In this document: piece by piece, positions 23,737-37,413 of the stretch | Numbering within the stretch: position 1 is the stretch's first letter | Layout of the letters: each line of letters begins with the position of its first letter | From: Lingula anatina | Lineage: Eukaryota; Brachiopoda; Lingulata; Lingulida; Lingulidae | Assembly (NCBI RefSeq): GCF_001039355.2 | Contig: NW_019775432.1 | Location: forward strand, 290,237-354,236 | Direction: 5' to 3' | DNA: 64,000 nt | Program-made: the position numbers and the translations under genes | Notes under the pieces: model-generated | The model's database searches: none | Told to the model about the DNA's origin: nothing | What the model saw: only the letters and a program-made list of their open reading frames with translations

Positions 23737-23860
23737 GTGTAAGTGCCAGATTACTTGCTTTAGATATACAAGGTGTAAGTGCCAGATTCCTTGTTTTAGA
23801 TATACAAGGTGTAAGTTCTAGATTCCTTGTTTTAGATATACAAGGTGTGATTAGTTTTCA
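23737..23860 (+). repeat. 36-bp minisatellite, three units plus partial
   Basis: Units at 23737-23772, 23773-23808 and 23809-23844 have the form GTGTAAGTGCCAGATTCCTT followed by GTTTTAGATATACAAG. The array is followed by GTTTTCATGACTTG, which also follows the related inverted array at 39953-40024, so it belongs to the same element family. Confidence 0.93.
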
Positions 23861-24165
23861 TGACTTGAGCGAGTACGCCCCTCTATTGAATCACAATTTT
23901 TTCATTGCCCTGTCAACGATGCAGGTATGGGAACTCTAAATGTTGACTGTTCACTGTCAACAAAGTCATGAATAAGTGAGTAACACACAAAAACTGCCCC
24001 CCCCCCCTCCATGGCAATTAAGATTAAAGAGAACATATATATATGTAAGATTAAATTAAGTATTATCTTTACAATCTGGCGGTGGAATAGCCGTTCTGAT
24101 CTCATAGTTTTTCTGGTATTGTCTTTTACTATTTTAAAATCAAAAAAGGATATATCGATGATTGC

Positions 24166-24204
<39 letters not shown>

Positions 24205-24700
24205 AATAAATAAATTATTTAATAAAAATCCTTTTCATTAACATTCTAGCATAAATTAATTTATATGTTGTGATTTCCACATTATTTTCAATATAATATA
24301 GCCTACATCATATTTTTATAATAAAATTCGTTTTTCAAACAGGGTCAGCGAGTTTGGGCTTGTTCTAATTCACGGATCAAATATGGCGCGACCCACTTGG
24401 AAGCATGTCCCGTTTTTATTGTTCTGCACCTGCAGGGACAGCGTGCATGGCAAGCTGGGAATCGTTAGGGAATTATGCGCCAAGATCTTTTAACTAGTCT
24501 GTGGATGAACTATTTCTGAAGAGGCCCTTCGACACAAACATTTAATTCTGTAAAAATACTTTCCATGCTTTCCCAAACACCATACTTCAGATTTAAACAC
24601 TCCCACTCAAGAACGTAACATTATAAAATATGAAGAAACCTAACCAGTATAACATCGCAGCCACAAGAGCTAAACTTTAATGTAATGCCACCAAGCGGCT
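23861..24700. other. No gene recognised; simple repeats
   Basis: Contains a C-run (23998-24007) and an (AAT)n/(AAAT)n tract at about 24166-24213. No coding sequence is recognised. Confidence 0.5.
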
Positions 24701-25015
24701 AAAACAACCACTAAAATGCAGCAGAGGGGATGGCATGCAAAACTGGCCCCAGGCGGTAAAACATCACCTTGAAATAGGAAAAAATTGAAGGAGAATAAAC
24801 AAATAAATTTCTCACACAATCCAAATAACAGGGAAAACCCAAGTTTCTGCTATTTGCAAATCTTATGGCCTCAAAATTAACAAATAAGACTGTCCAGAAG
24901 TTATTTTAACCTTAAGAATGCAACGTCTGGTATTGGCCCTTTATCGTGCACTTGGCGATCGCATCCTACAATGTACACTGCTCACTAGTCTCAATAATAA
25001 TGTGGGTAAAATTTT
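24701..25015 (+). repeat. Dispersed ~300-bp repeat B, copy 2
   Basis: Direct copy of 17172-17475 with scattered substitutions and one short length difference. Confidence 0.85.
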
Positions 25016-27566
25016 AAAATCGATTGTAAATTTTCATGGTGCATGAAAAGTATTTTTGTTTTAATTGAACCTGTATACAAAACAAGTGATATTCAGGGAC
25101 CACATTGGAAAAGTCATTTAATCCACAGGAAATATAAACGATTTTGTGAAATATAAACGATTTTTCTCTGACCATTTTGATTTTAATACTTTCCAGACTA
25201 AAATTTTTCTCTGACCATTTTGATTTTAATACTTTCCAGACTAAAAAGTTTTCGCTCTGTTCCTTATAAGGCCTCGTGAAATGGTAGCTCTATTGCAAAT
25301 TAAACCTTTTTTTGCTCGGGCGGGGAAGGGGGATTATGGTTGAAACAATTTCCAAAAATTATTCCTTAATTCTACTTACGAATTGCTTGGAAAAAATGAC
25401 ACTTTCTTTGCTTTTCTACAGGTATAGCTTTCTAATCGTCAACCATGAACAAATCATCTAGGTGTCTATAGCCAACACATGAAAAATAAGGAATATTATT
25501 TAAAATTCGAAAGATGAGGCAATGCCAATTATGCTACAGTACTAAAAAAGTCGCAACGTGCGACCATCCTAACATAAAAATATTCTATGCAAAAGTGATA
25601 AATGCAATTGATATTGCATGGATGAGAACAGATACCTAGGTATCGTGTCTCCATTTTAGAATAACACAAACTTTCCGATCAAATACACATTTTATGAATA
25701 ACTATTATAGCGTATTATAATGGCACAAGTCACCAAAAACATCACTTTTTAACAAAGAAGAATTTTTTTAATGACACGTTAAATAAAATTTGGGTTCTGT
25801 GGGCATTTGTGGCTCTAGATAATACTTTTTCTCGACCAAAATTCCTGGCCCAGGAGGGCGCTGTTGCTTTACGCTCAGATCAAGTTACTTACACGCTGTG
25901 GTGCTTTACACACTATGTAAATATAGCACTTCATTATAACACAATACAAAGCAATACAAAGACAGGACCTTGACCTGAAAGTTAAAGGGCAACTCTATGG
26001 AATTTTCCCACCAAAATGGATTTACCTGGGGAAATAAGCTTATCGTTTATCTGTTCTTCTCTGCACGTGGATTCTACCTTTAATCAAATTTATAAATGTT
26101 GATTTAGATTAAAATGATTGGTCTGTCATTATAACCAAGGACCATCTTCCCATAAGGTCCTATGTACATTTCAACATTACGTATGCTCCAGAATGGATGT
26201 CTTAAACTCTGCACACGGAAAAAATGAAACGATTCCATGTTGTTACTTCAACAGTATATATATTTTTTTACTTAACTGACAGGTACATGATACAAGCATG
26301 GTCAAATCCAAGCTTAATTCAATTCAGGCCTATTTCCTCTTAAAGTGTTCACAGTTTTTATGCTTAACTTCATCAATTTTTAAATTTTTCAACCAGATAA
26401 ATCATAAACCGATTAGTTTATTTACACACAAGAGCTTAAGTCCTGGGATTTTATTATTAAGGGTTATGTTAAATGTGTAGTGAGGCACCCAGGGCGGTAA
26501 TAAAAATGATCCTCACAAGGGTAAATAATACAGGACTTCATTGTTAGAAAAGGTGCGCTGCAATACAAAGGAGTGACTAAGCTAAAGCTGTTTGTCAGTG
26601 TGCTCTAGCGACAGGTCGTAGTGATTATGAAAACGAAAGAGGAAGTGCATTTTGAAGAAGAAATATATGTAAAAATAAACCAAACACAGCACGTTTGGCC
26701 ATCATTTAGAGTATATTTAAGCAAATTAATAAGATCACATATAAAAAATCATCCACACATAGCATTTGTAAGCCGAATAAGTGAACTTACCGTAAATTGA
26801 CTTCTTGCCAATATTTTTGCGTCGAGTCGCTTACTTGTTTTTTATGTGCACAGCTTTTCCGGGTGATGAGCTTCACTTTCTCAGTGTCTATAGGTCCAAG
26901 CAATACATCTTGGGAACATAGTCTTTGAGATGAGTATCTGGCTCCGTTTTTCGGCTAATCAGACCCGTAGATGTACTTGTGAACAGTGTCTCGGAGTTTG
27001 AAAAGAACAACGATAAATAGGGTCACATGTCAAGAGCCACCTGGGAAATTTTTGAGGGAATTTTTCAGCAAAGTGCAGGTTTTAGCTAAGGGAGTAATTT
27101 TTTAGGATCATTATAAACACATTTTGAACATTCAAATTAAATCATTATTCAATCTTATTGCATTATGTTACTCGTTTTATAAGCACCGATTCAAACTACT
27201 GCTCATGCGCGAAAGGCGGGCTGTTTGAAAATAAACCTATGGTTACCGTCTGGTTGATTCGATTAAAATTGCTGTCTGGTGTCGTTTTAAGACAGTATAT
27301 TGGAAATTGTATGTATTAAAAGGAAAATCCATCGGACTCTGGTTAGAAAAAACATTTGTTTCGTCTTTACTGTAAGGGATTCCTTCTGTATTTATAATGT
27401 TATATGTGGCCCCAAGGTACCGTCTGGCTATTAAGAAACCAGACTACTTTGTACTACAGGTACGCGTAAGATCGATAGCTGCATTAATTGCCGTGAAATT
27501 ACCAACCTGCCCCTTCCTTATAAATAGGTATTACTTCCGGAATGCAATGCAACTGACGCGTAGCCG
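25016..27566. other. No gene recognised
   Basis: Contains a two-unit ~43-bp tandem duplication (about 25160-25245, word CTCTGACCATTTTGATTTTA) preceded by an 18-bp doublet. Otherwise AT-rich sequence without convincing exons; the donor at 26791 (-) may end a 5' UTR exon of the HEPN-STAND gene. Confidence 0.4.
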
Positions 27567-27764
27567 CAAGATAGAAGGCAATGCGTGGTTACTCACGTTT
27601 CGTGCTTGCTGGGCTGCTGTTTTCTGGTAGTGCTAACATGGGGTCTTTGTGCCTTTCGGGTCGCTGGTCAGTATTTTGTCGGCAGTGACCTCACCTACGC
27701 CAAAAGAGAAATCGTTAAAATCACAAAAGGATTCTTCTCAATGGATTTTTGTGTCAAACAAAAG
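27567..27764 (+). CDS. Candidate exon, unknown protein
   Basis: An open frame ends at a donor-like AAAAG|GTTTGT and encodes a hydrophobic stretch (SCLLGCCFLVVLTWGLC) followed by a more polar segment (REIVKITKGF). It has no ATG in frame after the upstream stop; an ATG at 27581 lies in another frame and also gives a signal-like peptide before an early stop. It could be an isolated exon, a decayed gene or chance. No family is recognised. Confidence 0.22.
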
Positions 27765-30402
27765 GTTTGTATAAAGCATATATATAGAGCTTCAAAACCG
27801 ACCTGCTGCAGAAGCACGATCACTAACTTAATAAGGTCATAAACTAAACCTCAAATATCATGTTAAAATGTAACCCCTTAACGTGTTCTTCACATGTGGA
27901 TTTGGCCCCTTTTTGAGTTTAATCCTCCAAATTTGTTCCTTCAAATGCATTGTCAATTTTTGCCACATAACCCGATCAAAAGTCACAATATATAATTTCA
28001 AATTGTGTAACTTGGAGAAAAAGCAAACAAGTGGTTTAAACTCCCAAGTGGGAAGTGCGTTGAGTTCATGGATAACCCTGATATTTTTTCCCTTTCTCAC
28101 ACAGCCCATGAACACATCAAATGATATGAGAACCGAATAACTACGCATCTTGGCATTCTGCGTCTCACTTGCACCCATGAAATGTTGATATATGCATCGC
28201 CAGCTTATTCCTCACGCCTCAAAATGATACAACTTGAAACAAAGACTGACAATTACAACACATGCTTCTTAACAAAGATGGCTCAACCAGGTTGGGAATT
28301 TTTATTATATTGAATTGATTATATTTTAATTTTATTAAAATATCTTTGTACTGGCAAACCGCCCTGCATGCCGACGAAACGTGACAGAGAGTCCCCCAAG
28401 ATAGAGAGCCCGCTTCCCATTCATTTCTACAGGTAAGCCTCGCCCTAGAATTTGATCCACTTAGGTCAGACTAACCCTCACCATTATTACTAAATGGAGG
28501 GCAGATTTTCTGTCGCAAGGACCCTCATTGCAGTTTCGTTACACCGGTATTCATGTGATTGTGGCCTTGTGTTTAACCCCTCCCCCCCCTCATGGTCTCT
28601 TTACATATCTCAAAGTCGACCGTATATTGCACTTGTTATATGTACAGTAAGTAAGGGTTGGATATTTACATTGGCTCGGTTTTCAGCTTTTACCGTCCCG
28701 CATTGCTATCATTAATTTAAGGAACTAGAGACAAGTACACACAAAGCCATACCCGGCATTCAATACCTGCTGCCATGCCATCAATTTTTCATGAAACCTG
28801 CAGCTACACATCGAAACACCGTATACAGGGAAGGTAGGCTTAGACACTGTTCCAGATCTTATGGCAATAAGGTAATGTTTTTCAATTTATATAGAATTTT
28901 CTACGTTTATTAGACTAATTATTAACATATTTTAAATTCAAGAGCGTCTGAGAACCAGCTATTAAATAGAATGGACAAATATGCCCCATGTAATACTTTT
29001 AAAAATCTATCGGCATTATGGGCTATATTGATATTAAATCATTCAAAGTGAATTCTGCTGTTCATTGTGCTAAAGATCATTGTCCAGACTGACCGAAGCT
29101 ACAGATAACTGCCCGAAGCCCACCCCATGTTATTTGAATAATTCAGATGGGGCGTTTATATTTTTGTTCAGTATATATATATGAGCGACACAAACTTTGT
29201 TCTAGCTGAGTCAATCGTATGTATGTATATGTAATCTTTCTGTAAAATGACCAGCATAATGGGGTGATAATTTAAGGGAGAGGTTTAAGAATCGTGAAAA
29301 TGGCATTGGCTATGTACCTTATCTTCTACCCGTGGTCCTGTTGGTATGGATTTACCCGTAACGAAAAAGTCCTATAGAATCCTATAGGATTTAATAGGAT
29401 CCTAAAGGACTTTTTTTGTAAGGGACGTGAAACATATACAAGAACATTACGCAAACTAAGTTAATTTTTTTTGTCATCAAAGAAGTGAATGTTGTGATCC
29501 ATCCAATCGTTTTATACTACGATGATGGGAATGAAAAAGTGATAAGGTTGAAGCATTGTGATCTCCGTTTCAAAATGTAATATCCAGAATGAGATTTAAT
29601 TTCATTTCCACCATTACCTATCTACGTTTTTTCCCTAAAAATATGTAGCTAGGGCACTCAGCGAAATGACGTTCTAAAATACTGACGAAGAAGATATATT
29701 GCTTTCGTGTTACTGAAGGCTCTCTTTGGTTAATACAAAATTCATACCTGTATTATCTGCATGTGGTACAAAATGCCTCAGCGTGCCATTCGTGGTTTCC
29801 CCAAGTGGAGTTCATGTACAATGTCGGATTTTCGAATAGCCTATAGTAAGCAATTTTAATTTTAATAAAAAAGTCAATCAGTCAATCAAATTAAGTTTTA
29901 TCAAAACAGGCAGGGGATTGCATCACAAAAAGAGGATAAAGTGGTTTGGGGCTTAGTTTTATCTGCTAAAACAGGATAAAATCGAAAGATCCTCGAGATT
30001 GATTCACAAAAGAACTTAACGCTGAAATGGCCGCAAACTTTTAGACGAAAAACGTGATCTAGATACTTCAATTCAAGCTAGATTCATACTTAATCCATCT
30101 AAATTGAGTGAGTTTTAAAGTGAGGCATTCCCCAGGATTTCTTGTCATAACATCAGGCGCAATACTATAATTCATTCAATAGAACTACTGGTAATTTATT
30201 TTGGCTCACGGTAGACGAAAACTTTTGATCTAAATTTTAGACCAATATTAAAGCTCTAGTTTTTTTTTTTTTTTGTGAGACATGACCAAGGCTATAAGAA
30301 CCTGTAACATGAGTCTCCCTGTTCTACAGCAGTTGGCGTGCGTGTATATCCTACAATTACTGCGTAAATATTGCGTTATTTCTTTCCTTAGCTTCGGCCA
30401 AT
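27765..30402. other. No gene recognised; small hairpin element
   Basis: AT-rich flank of the METTL24-like gene. It contains the hairpin at about 29352-29430 and a poly-T run at 30259-30274. Open frames here lack recognisable motifs. Confidence 0.45.
29352..29430. mobile_element. Miniature hairpin / tiny MITE
   Basis: The arms AAAAAGTCCTATAGAATCCT and AGGATCCTAAAGGACTTTTT form a long stem, and the outer TTACCCGTAAC / GTAAGGGAC extend the inverted symmetry. The whole unit is under 80 bp. Confidence 0.6.
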
Positions 30403-33400
30403 ATGATCCGAAGAAGAACATTCAAATTTCTTGCCGTTCTGAGTGCCGTGTCTGTAATATGGCTTGCCGCTTTTTGGATCCGAGAAGGTGACGTTTTAGC
30501 CCCTATTAGCCCCTTACTTTTTATTTATAACATAGTAGGTTAAACCGCCCCCTACAATCTAGAAAAAACAACAGCGAACATCATTCAATTATTTGAATTC
30601 AAAGTTTATAGTCGTATGATCAGTGCGATAGGAATAAATACTTAAGGTTTACTTATGGTTTATTTTACATTGAATTTCTTTAGTAATGTAAATTTTGATG
30701 TTTCTGTTAAACAAGCTTCATGTGATGACAAACTGGCACAGTACGCAGCTTTGGTAGTATTAAATACGCCAAATCTTTCCTCTATGTTATATTAATGCAC
30801 AAAACAAAATAACTTCTTTCAAAATATGTTTACATCTATTAAGCGGCAAGTGAACGTAAACGTGTGCTGCTCAAAGTCAGCAGTGCCAAGGCCGAGCCCC
30901 CCTTGAAACTGGTAAGTGGGCGTTTTACTTCTAACATAAAAATCTGTATAGTATTTGAATGTCTCTCGTAGCTGAAGGGATTTAAGTTTAAATGGATGCC
31001 GGTGTGACAGGAATCGTTGTCCACTAGAAACCGTAGTGCATTCCCCATGACTTTGTACATTCGTCTTATTTACTAATACTCATACTAAGACAATACTCCG
31101 ACTAACCCTAACCATTTTGACCTTTCTCCAAATGTAGTACCAAAACTGGATAAGTTACATATTGTATAGGATAAAATTAAAGTGAAATGTTAGCATGTAC
31201 AACTTACTGTTTTCTTTTCATTCATCATCAAGGCAACTGAACCGACCTCAAGGCACATTTCTCCATCGAGATCTTCTCCTCCAAAAACGTTTTACAATCT
31301 AGCAGACGACATCGACTACTCACCGGAAGTGACGCTGAATCTCACCCTGCCGCAGCTTGCATACGATGAAATTGAGAGGGATTATTTCAGGTATTGTAAA
31401 CAAACACGTTTGAAGTGCATTCCATGGAATTTAGTTAATTCATTAGAACATGCATTCATTTATAGGTATACCGTTGACAAGTCAATATTGGAGACACCCA
31501 TACATTTTTACGCCATACAGATAATCCTTGAGTATTAAAACGACAAAGAAGAATGGCAGTTTATACACTATACGTATCCAATAAATGAATGGATTGTAAT
31601 GTTTATAATGCTATTCAAATACAATACCTTGGGGTTAAATTCTGAGAGTTCATTTAATACATAAAGGTAATACATTTCATAAAAATATACATCATAATTT
31701 TTCTGTGGTTCAGAGTTGCATTATTAATTGTATGTGGTACTATATGCATGAACAATATATATCATACCGTTTGAGTGAATATCAAAATTAATCATTTATT
31801 GATACTGAAAACAAACATCTTTTCGGTGAGTTATATCTTGAATATTTCTTTGCGTATGCAGTTCAGATAAATATTAAAGTGCTGCTTTAAAATTCGCTCC
31901 GTCTGCTGACAGTGATCGAATAACAGAATTAACAAGCACGCTTATTTTGCAACTTGAAAACTGTTTTACCTTCGCAGAATAAAAGCAAATACTCCTATCT
32001 CCAGGTACCTAATGAAAATTCAGTTTGACTGCCGACACCGGATTAGAGCAGGAACCGAGGAAACAGGAGACGGCGGCTGGGAGGTGTGCCTTGACCCGCC
32101 ATACAATATGAAACCGGGGAAATGTTTAGTCTACTCCTTTGGGTAAGATCGGCTTTGTTTTCGACACACATACAGTATCTGGCATATTCCTTCAGTCGGA
32201 ATAACGGCTTCCGGTCTGGTTTAATAAAGGGACTATAACCCCAGATTTAGATCTCTCTCAGTTCAAATTAAATACACAGTAGCCCACTTAAATGGAAAGT
32301 GGTTCATTATTCCCCTTAATAAAAACACTGGTACATGAAGATAAACATGTAGAATTTTCAGACGTTGGTTAGAAGGTGTCTTGCCTGCGACTTTTATAAT
32401 TTTTTCATATTTGGTTTGCCAAGTATTTATTTGATTGCCCACCAAGGAGGATGAGTGATTGCTTCAGTAGGTCAGAGCAATAAATAAAGCATATTAATAA
32501 AAACAAAGACGTAGATATAACACTCGAAGCAAGAAATTCGCTGTTTTTATTAATATATATATATTCAATTGAAATTTATGTCTGTAGATGTTGATTTGTA
32601 ATTGAAGCATTTGCCACGCCCTCGTTGCCTTCCTATGCCCCTCCTGTCAAATCCCCCCCCCCCCCCGGATGTGCCAGTCTAAAAAATATTGATAATGTAT
32701 GTATTTTTATCCAGGATCAGCTACAAATGGTCGTTTGACGATTACATGGACCAAGAAAAGAAGTGTGAAGTTCATGCATTCGATCCAAGGTGGGCATGTC
32801 TTTGATGCTGACAGGAGTCAAAGGATCGGATTTTCGTATCCAGGCCTACCCAACTACCAGACTCGGCACATAAGGATCCTGAATTAACCGGTATATCGGA
32901 CCACACTAGCCGTTTTCAAGGTGTGTGTCAGATCGCATTTCGGAGTATCAGCCAGAACACCGACAGGATGAGCCCACGCTCGGCTGTCACCTTAATTGGA
33001 TAGTAAACGATTGTCGTAAAATCGCTATATGATTTTAAAACCGGGTGCATAAATTTGAAAACCACCTAGAACAACATTAGACTGCCACATTAATCTAACA
33101 GAATGCAAAAAATCCCTATCAAAAGTGGTTAAAACATTCAAATCGAATGTCGTAAAGTCCCCATATACCCCCATAGAGACAATAAAATAGAGTACTCTAA
33201 AGTAAGAGTACAGTATAAGGATGTTCTGGGTGGCTTTCAAATTTATGCATCCGGGTTTAAAATCGCATAGCGGTTTTACGACAATTGTTTACTATCCAAC
33301 CAAGGTGACAGCCAAGCGTGAATGAGCTCGCGGTCGTCCTACAAAATTTGTTCTGGGGTATCATACTCCGAAATGCGATCTGACACACACCTTGAAAACG

Positions 33401-34824
33401 GGTAGTGCGGTCCGATATACCGGTTAATTCAGGATCCTTATGTGCCGAGTCTGGTAGTTGGGTAGGCCTGGTATCTATCCGCTGACATATTCACCCAGAT
33501 GGTGAAGGTTATTCAGTCACTAACGTGATGCTATACATCATACAGTGCTGAGTGTAATTAATACTGCACAATTTTGTTTTCAAATTATGAAATGCTGGAT
33601 GCTGTCCACACGATAAAAACACAGGCCATAAAACTTTTTTGCCTTTTACACAGTAATTTAATAGTCTTTCTCCATGTATCACATTTATTTCCAGCATTGG
33701 ACAAGATGACTTCAATCGCTCCGCAAATATCCATTTCCATAATCTAGGATTAGGCGGAAAGAACTGGACCAATGCTAAGAAATGGAAAATGTACACGCTT
33801 GGATCCATTGTGCGACTTCTGGGACATAAAGATGTAAGTAAACCATAAGCCAAAGTGCCAGATAAAGTGTTTTAAAACTGCATATATTCCTGCCTACTGG
33901 TACAATGTATTGCATCCACTCTGAGACCGTCTATAATGTTGGATTACCTTCGTTTCCATTCTACATAGTGATAAAGGGCAATATTTTTAAACTGGACATA
34001 TCTTTGAAGGCTTTGCTATTGCCCCTTTGTGTTATTGGTCTAGTGTTCACTCAGTACTTAACACATTGTATTGGTGACATGTTCTACCTGCCATGCTCTA
34101 GCAGTCTGCAGCGTTAACACAGGGCCCTTAGCGAATATCAGTCAAACTGGACCCGAGAAAGTTAATCTTACATTCAGTTACATTCAATGTAATACCGAAT
34201 CAGCTAGAGGGTAAAGATAATTACCCCCTAAGAGCTTTACAAGGCGTGACAGACATTTAAGCCGGTTAGTTGATAGCAATTTAGTGAGACTCCCCAGGGA
34301 GATAGATCGATCCAAATATCTGTGGGAATGGTCCCTTAGGTCCTTGGTGCACCTGGTGGATCGAGAGCTACCGAATACCCCTGTACATGTATACACACTG
34401 TTGGTCCATAGGTCACAGTGTTTGGCACTGGTTGCTCTAGATACATGCGCTCTTGATGCGTGTAAACTCCATCAGTAAGTTTACAGCAGTCGTAAAAAGA
34501 AATATGTTTTCTTTCTTTCAGCGAACACTCGACTACCTGAAAATCGACATCGAAAAGAGCGAATGGTCAAGTTTAGAGGCAATGTACCAGGAGGGCGTAC
34601 TGGCACAAGTCAAACAGCTTGGAATCGAGTTCCATGACGTACCGAGCAACAGAAAGAGAGTTTCTATCATTAACAGACTGTACGAGCTCGGCTTTAGGAT
34701 ATATTACACCAAACAAAACTTCTTTCAGCGGAAAAGGTCTCGACTCACAAGGCGAACCGTATACGGATGCATGGAGTCACATTTTGTGAATATCAACTTT
34801 TATAAGAGGAATAAAAAGAGATGA
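30403..34824 (+). CDS. METTL24-like methyltransferase-domain membrane protein
   Basis: Seven exons, all with GT/AG sites and matching phases: 30403-30487, 30844-30911, 31233-31390, 32005-32142, 32715-32789, 33695-33833, 34522-34824, giving 321 residues. Residues 8-26 (FKFLAVLSAVSVIWLAAFW) after basic MIRRR form a type II signal-anchor, so the catalytic part should face the lumen or outside. The family core follows: CLVYSFGISYKWSFDDYM (about 144-161), VHAFDPS (169-175), FHNLGLGG, LGSIVRLLGH and LDYLKIDIEKSEW (about 224-236), ending in a basic tail. These match METTL24-type putative SAM-dependent methyltransferases. YSFG and the VHAFDP acidic residue correspond to the SAM-binding strands. The substrate of the family is not established. 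The intron between exons 5 and 6 holds a palindromic element. Confidence 0.92.
32840..33471. mobile_element. Palindromic MITE in METTL24-like intron
   Basis: A 632-bp unit starts CCAGGCCTACCCAACTACCA and ends with its reverse complement. The arms stay highly similar for over 200 bp (boxes GGATCCTGAATTAACCGG, CGATTGTCGTAAAATCGC) toward a centre near 33155. It is flanked by TAT on both sides, a possible 3-bp target duplication. It begins 50 bp after the exon-5 donor and has no coding capacity. Confidence 0.85.
34195..34345. mobile_element. MITE family A copy, inverted
   Basis: Its reverse complement matches 6690-6840 (AGATCGATCTAT, GGGGAGTCTCACTA, GGCTTAAATGTC, AGGGGGTAATTATCTTT). It lies in the last intron of the METTL24-like gene. 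Confidence 0.7.
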
Positions 34825-35461
34825 TATCTTCATTTCTGTAAATGAGTCTATACATAAACGAGATTTGACAGGACATCTGTGACACGTGTACAGCACTAGG
34901 ACAAGGGTCCAACTGGTCCATTTTTCGCTTAAGGGGTCATCTCTGATTCTCTCGCTAAATGCAATCAGTTTAACAGAATAACACACCTCCTGTTTCTAAC
35001 GTACGCGTGAAATCACTACCCTTTGATATCAGAAACTTCTAAAATACAAAACAAAATTAAAGTATGCCCTACGACCCTTTTGTAAGACACTGCTAACGAA
35101 CCCTGTGGTTGGAATATATAATCACAGTTCTGTTGTGGACGGTTGGCTTGAGCTAACTCATACACACACACAATAATAATACGAAGACCAAACGTCTAGA
35201 AGCTATCACGTGCCAATTGATAGTAACTCCACGGCTTGTCACAACTAATGCAATGTTTATAAAATATGTTACACAATCGAAGTAGAGGGTTTGTTCCAGG
35301 GCGGATTGGTCCTTCGAAAAAGTGTCACGTTCGTTTCCAAATATAACATCGATTACAACACTTGGTACGCTCGCTACGGCTTGCATCACCGATACACATT
35401 TCTGATGATACCATAGTTTTAGCTATCTTAATTGACATATGAATATTTATAACAGGCACGC

Positions 35462-35467
35462 AATAAA
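35462..35467 (+). terminator. Possible polyadenylation signal AATAAA
   Basis: The first AATAAA downstream of the METTL24-like stop on the same strand, about 640 bases after it; another (AATAAA) lies near 35577. Use is not shown. Confidence 0.4.
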
Positions 35468-37284
35468 GGTTATAATCAGTTTGAATAGGTTGTCTTGCCT
35501 CACTTAAAAAGGGAATTGTTCTTCATACTGGTTGTTGCCTAACTTATGCTAACCTACTTTGTACAAATATGGTTTTAATAAATCGCCAAAATTATGACAT
35601 TAGTGAACATTGTGTATTAAACGTTTTGATACGATTAAATAAATGTGCATAAAGGATTACGGAATGAGTTACTATTTACCTCTGGCGCTAACTTCGCCCT
35701 GCTACATAAATAAACAAATGTTGCAGATCGTAACAAAAAAAAAAAACTTTCTTGTAGTGTTTTTATGACATATGATTTACATATTTGATAGTGAGACACT
35801 CCTCGGCTTTAACGAATCACCCGACGTTTGCTATGCCCCCCCCCACGCGCCCCCCAAAAAATGCTCTTTTGATTTCGAAATGAATTTGTTTTTAAGGCAA
35901 AGAAGTCCAATACCTCTTTCACGACTCAGTCATTGTACAGCATGTTGTAATCGATATTTCAAAAGTTAATTTTTGTACTCCGCCTTTCAGTGTTCATTGT
36001 GGAGCTTTCATCGGGGACACTGCCTGTTGAGGTTACTATTACGTCGCTAGCCTATCTCCGTAGGTTACTGGAATATATCTAAGTGCACGTAAAGCTTTGT
36101 AAAGTCTCTATTGTCACACATCATAGTTATTGAATTTTGTCTTGAATGAAAAAATTCCCTCAAATTATCGTTTTGTGCTTAAACCTTTCATAACTTGGAC
36201 CGAGGTTTGATATACAGTGTACTGTAGCTACTATGGCATTCCTCAAGTTGGGTCTGCTAGGGGAGGGGGGCATTTAAATGATAAACGAAGAAGTCCACCT
36301 GTAAAGCAGCAGTGGTTTAAATGATCGCTATCTCGGTTCCTTTTTCTTTGACAGCATCATAGAAAATGTTAAGGAAGAAAGTCACACATACCCCCGGCGT
36401 TGTTATGTCTTCAGCATTTCCTCCTTCTTGCTTACTGCAATTATTATCGTCAATTAATGAAACCGAGAAAGCAATTAAGTGATGGCACATTGAATATAAT
36501 CACTAGGCGCATTTCGCTGAGTGTTAACAAATTCTAGCGAAACATTTTATCGCCACGCATTCAAGTCTGATAAATCAGGGGATTTTTATTGTGAATCGGG
36601 GAATCAGGAGATATGTCCCTAGATGGGGAGATTTTCGAAGAGACCGGTAGTGCTGAGGAATTTAGTCTGTAAAATGTGAAGGCTAGCATAGATTATCATA
36701 CAATGAATTGTATCATACGTGCCTTAGATCTTGAGTGTGTGCAATAACGAGTGACGCAAAAAGGGCAAAATGTAAGCAAGGAGGGGTGTGTTTGTTTATG
36801 GGGGGGGGGGGTGGAGAGGGGGCAGTTAGTGCTATTTGATTGTGTAGTTGGCTAAAATAAAATAGTCCAAAATAGTTTGCGTACACGTTTACGTAGTTGA
36901 ACATGGAAAAGTTTTCAACTGATAATAAAAAACATCAGGCTAAAAACGAAATAGAATGTTTAGAAATTTAAACTGTTACTCTGATGGCATTGCGTCATGG
37001 CTTTGAATCTGACATGGAGTTTAGTCCGAAATATTAGTGAATTTAGAATTAATAGCTAAAACGCTAATTGCCATCTTCCCTAATTTGTCAGATAACAAAA
37101 AATGCCGGTGATCCAAGCGGAGGATAAGCTTCCTGAAGGTAGGGGCGACGAACGGCGACGATGTCTTTCTGAACAACTTACCTGCCTGACAGTGCACCTG
37201 TATAAGTTACGAAAAGGCCCTTTTCAACAGGCGTATTTTATTAATTACTTCATGTCACAAAGTTAATTTATGATAAGGCATTAG

Positions 37285-37413
37285 ATGAAGGCATTGTACG
37301 CAACCAGACCTGCAGAATGCTGGAAAACCTACATTGCTGCGATGAACCAAGCTAACAGAGGGCTGCGATTTTATGTAGAGCGAAAGCGCAAGCTTCGTGA
37401 AGATCAACACTAA
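37285..37413 (+). CDS. Small ORF, 42 aa, unknown
   Basis: An ATG immediately preceded by an in-frame TAG opens a 42-residue frame with coding-like composition: aromatic and charged residues (PAECWKTYIAAM, GLRFYVERKRKLRED) and a basic C-terminus. An AG just before the ATG could be an acceptor. No family is recognised; chance is quite possible. Confidence 0.2.
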   Translation: MKALYATRPAECWKTYIAAMNQANRGLRFYVERKRKLREDQH

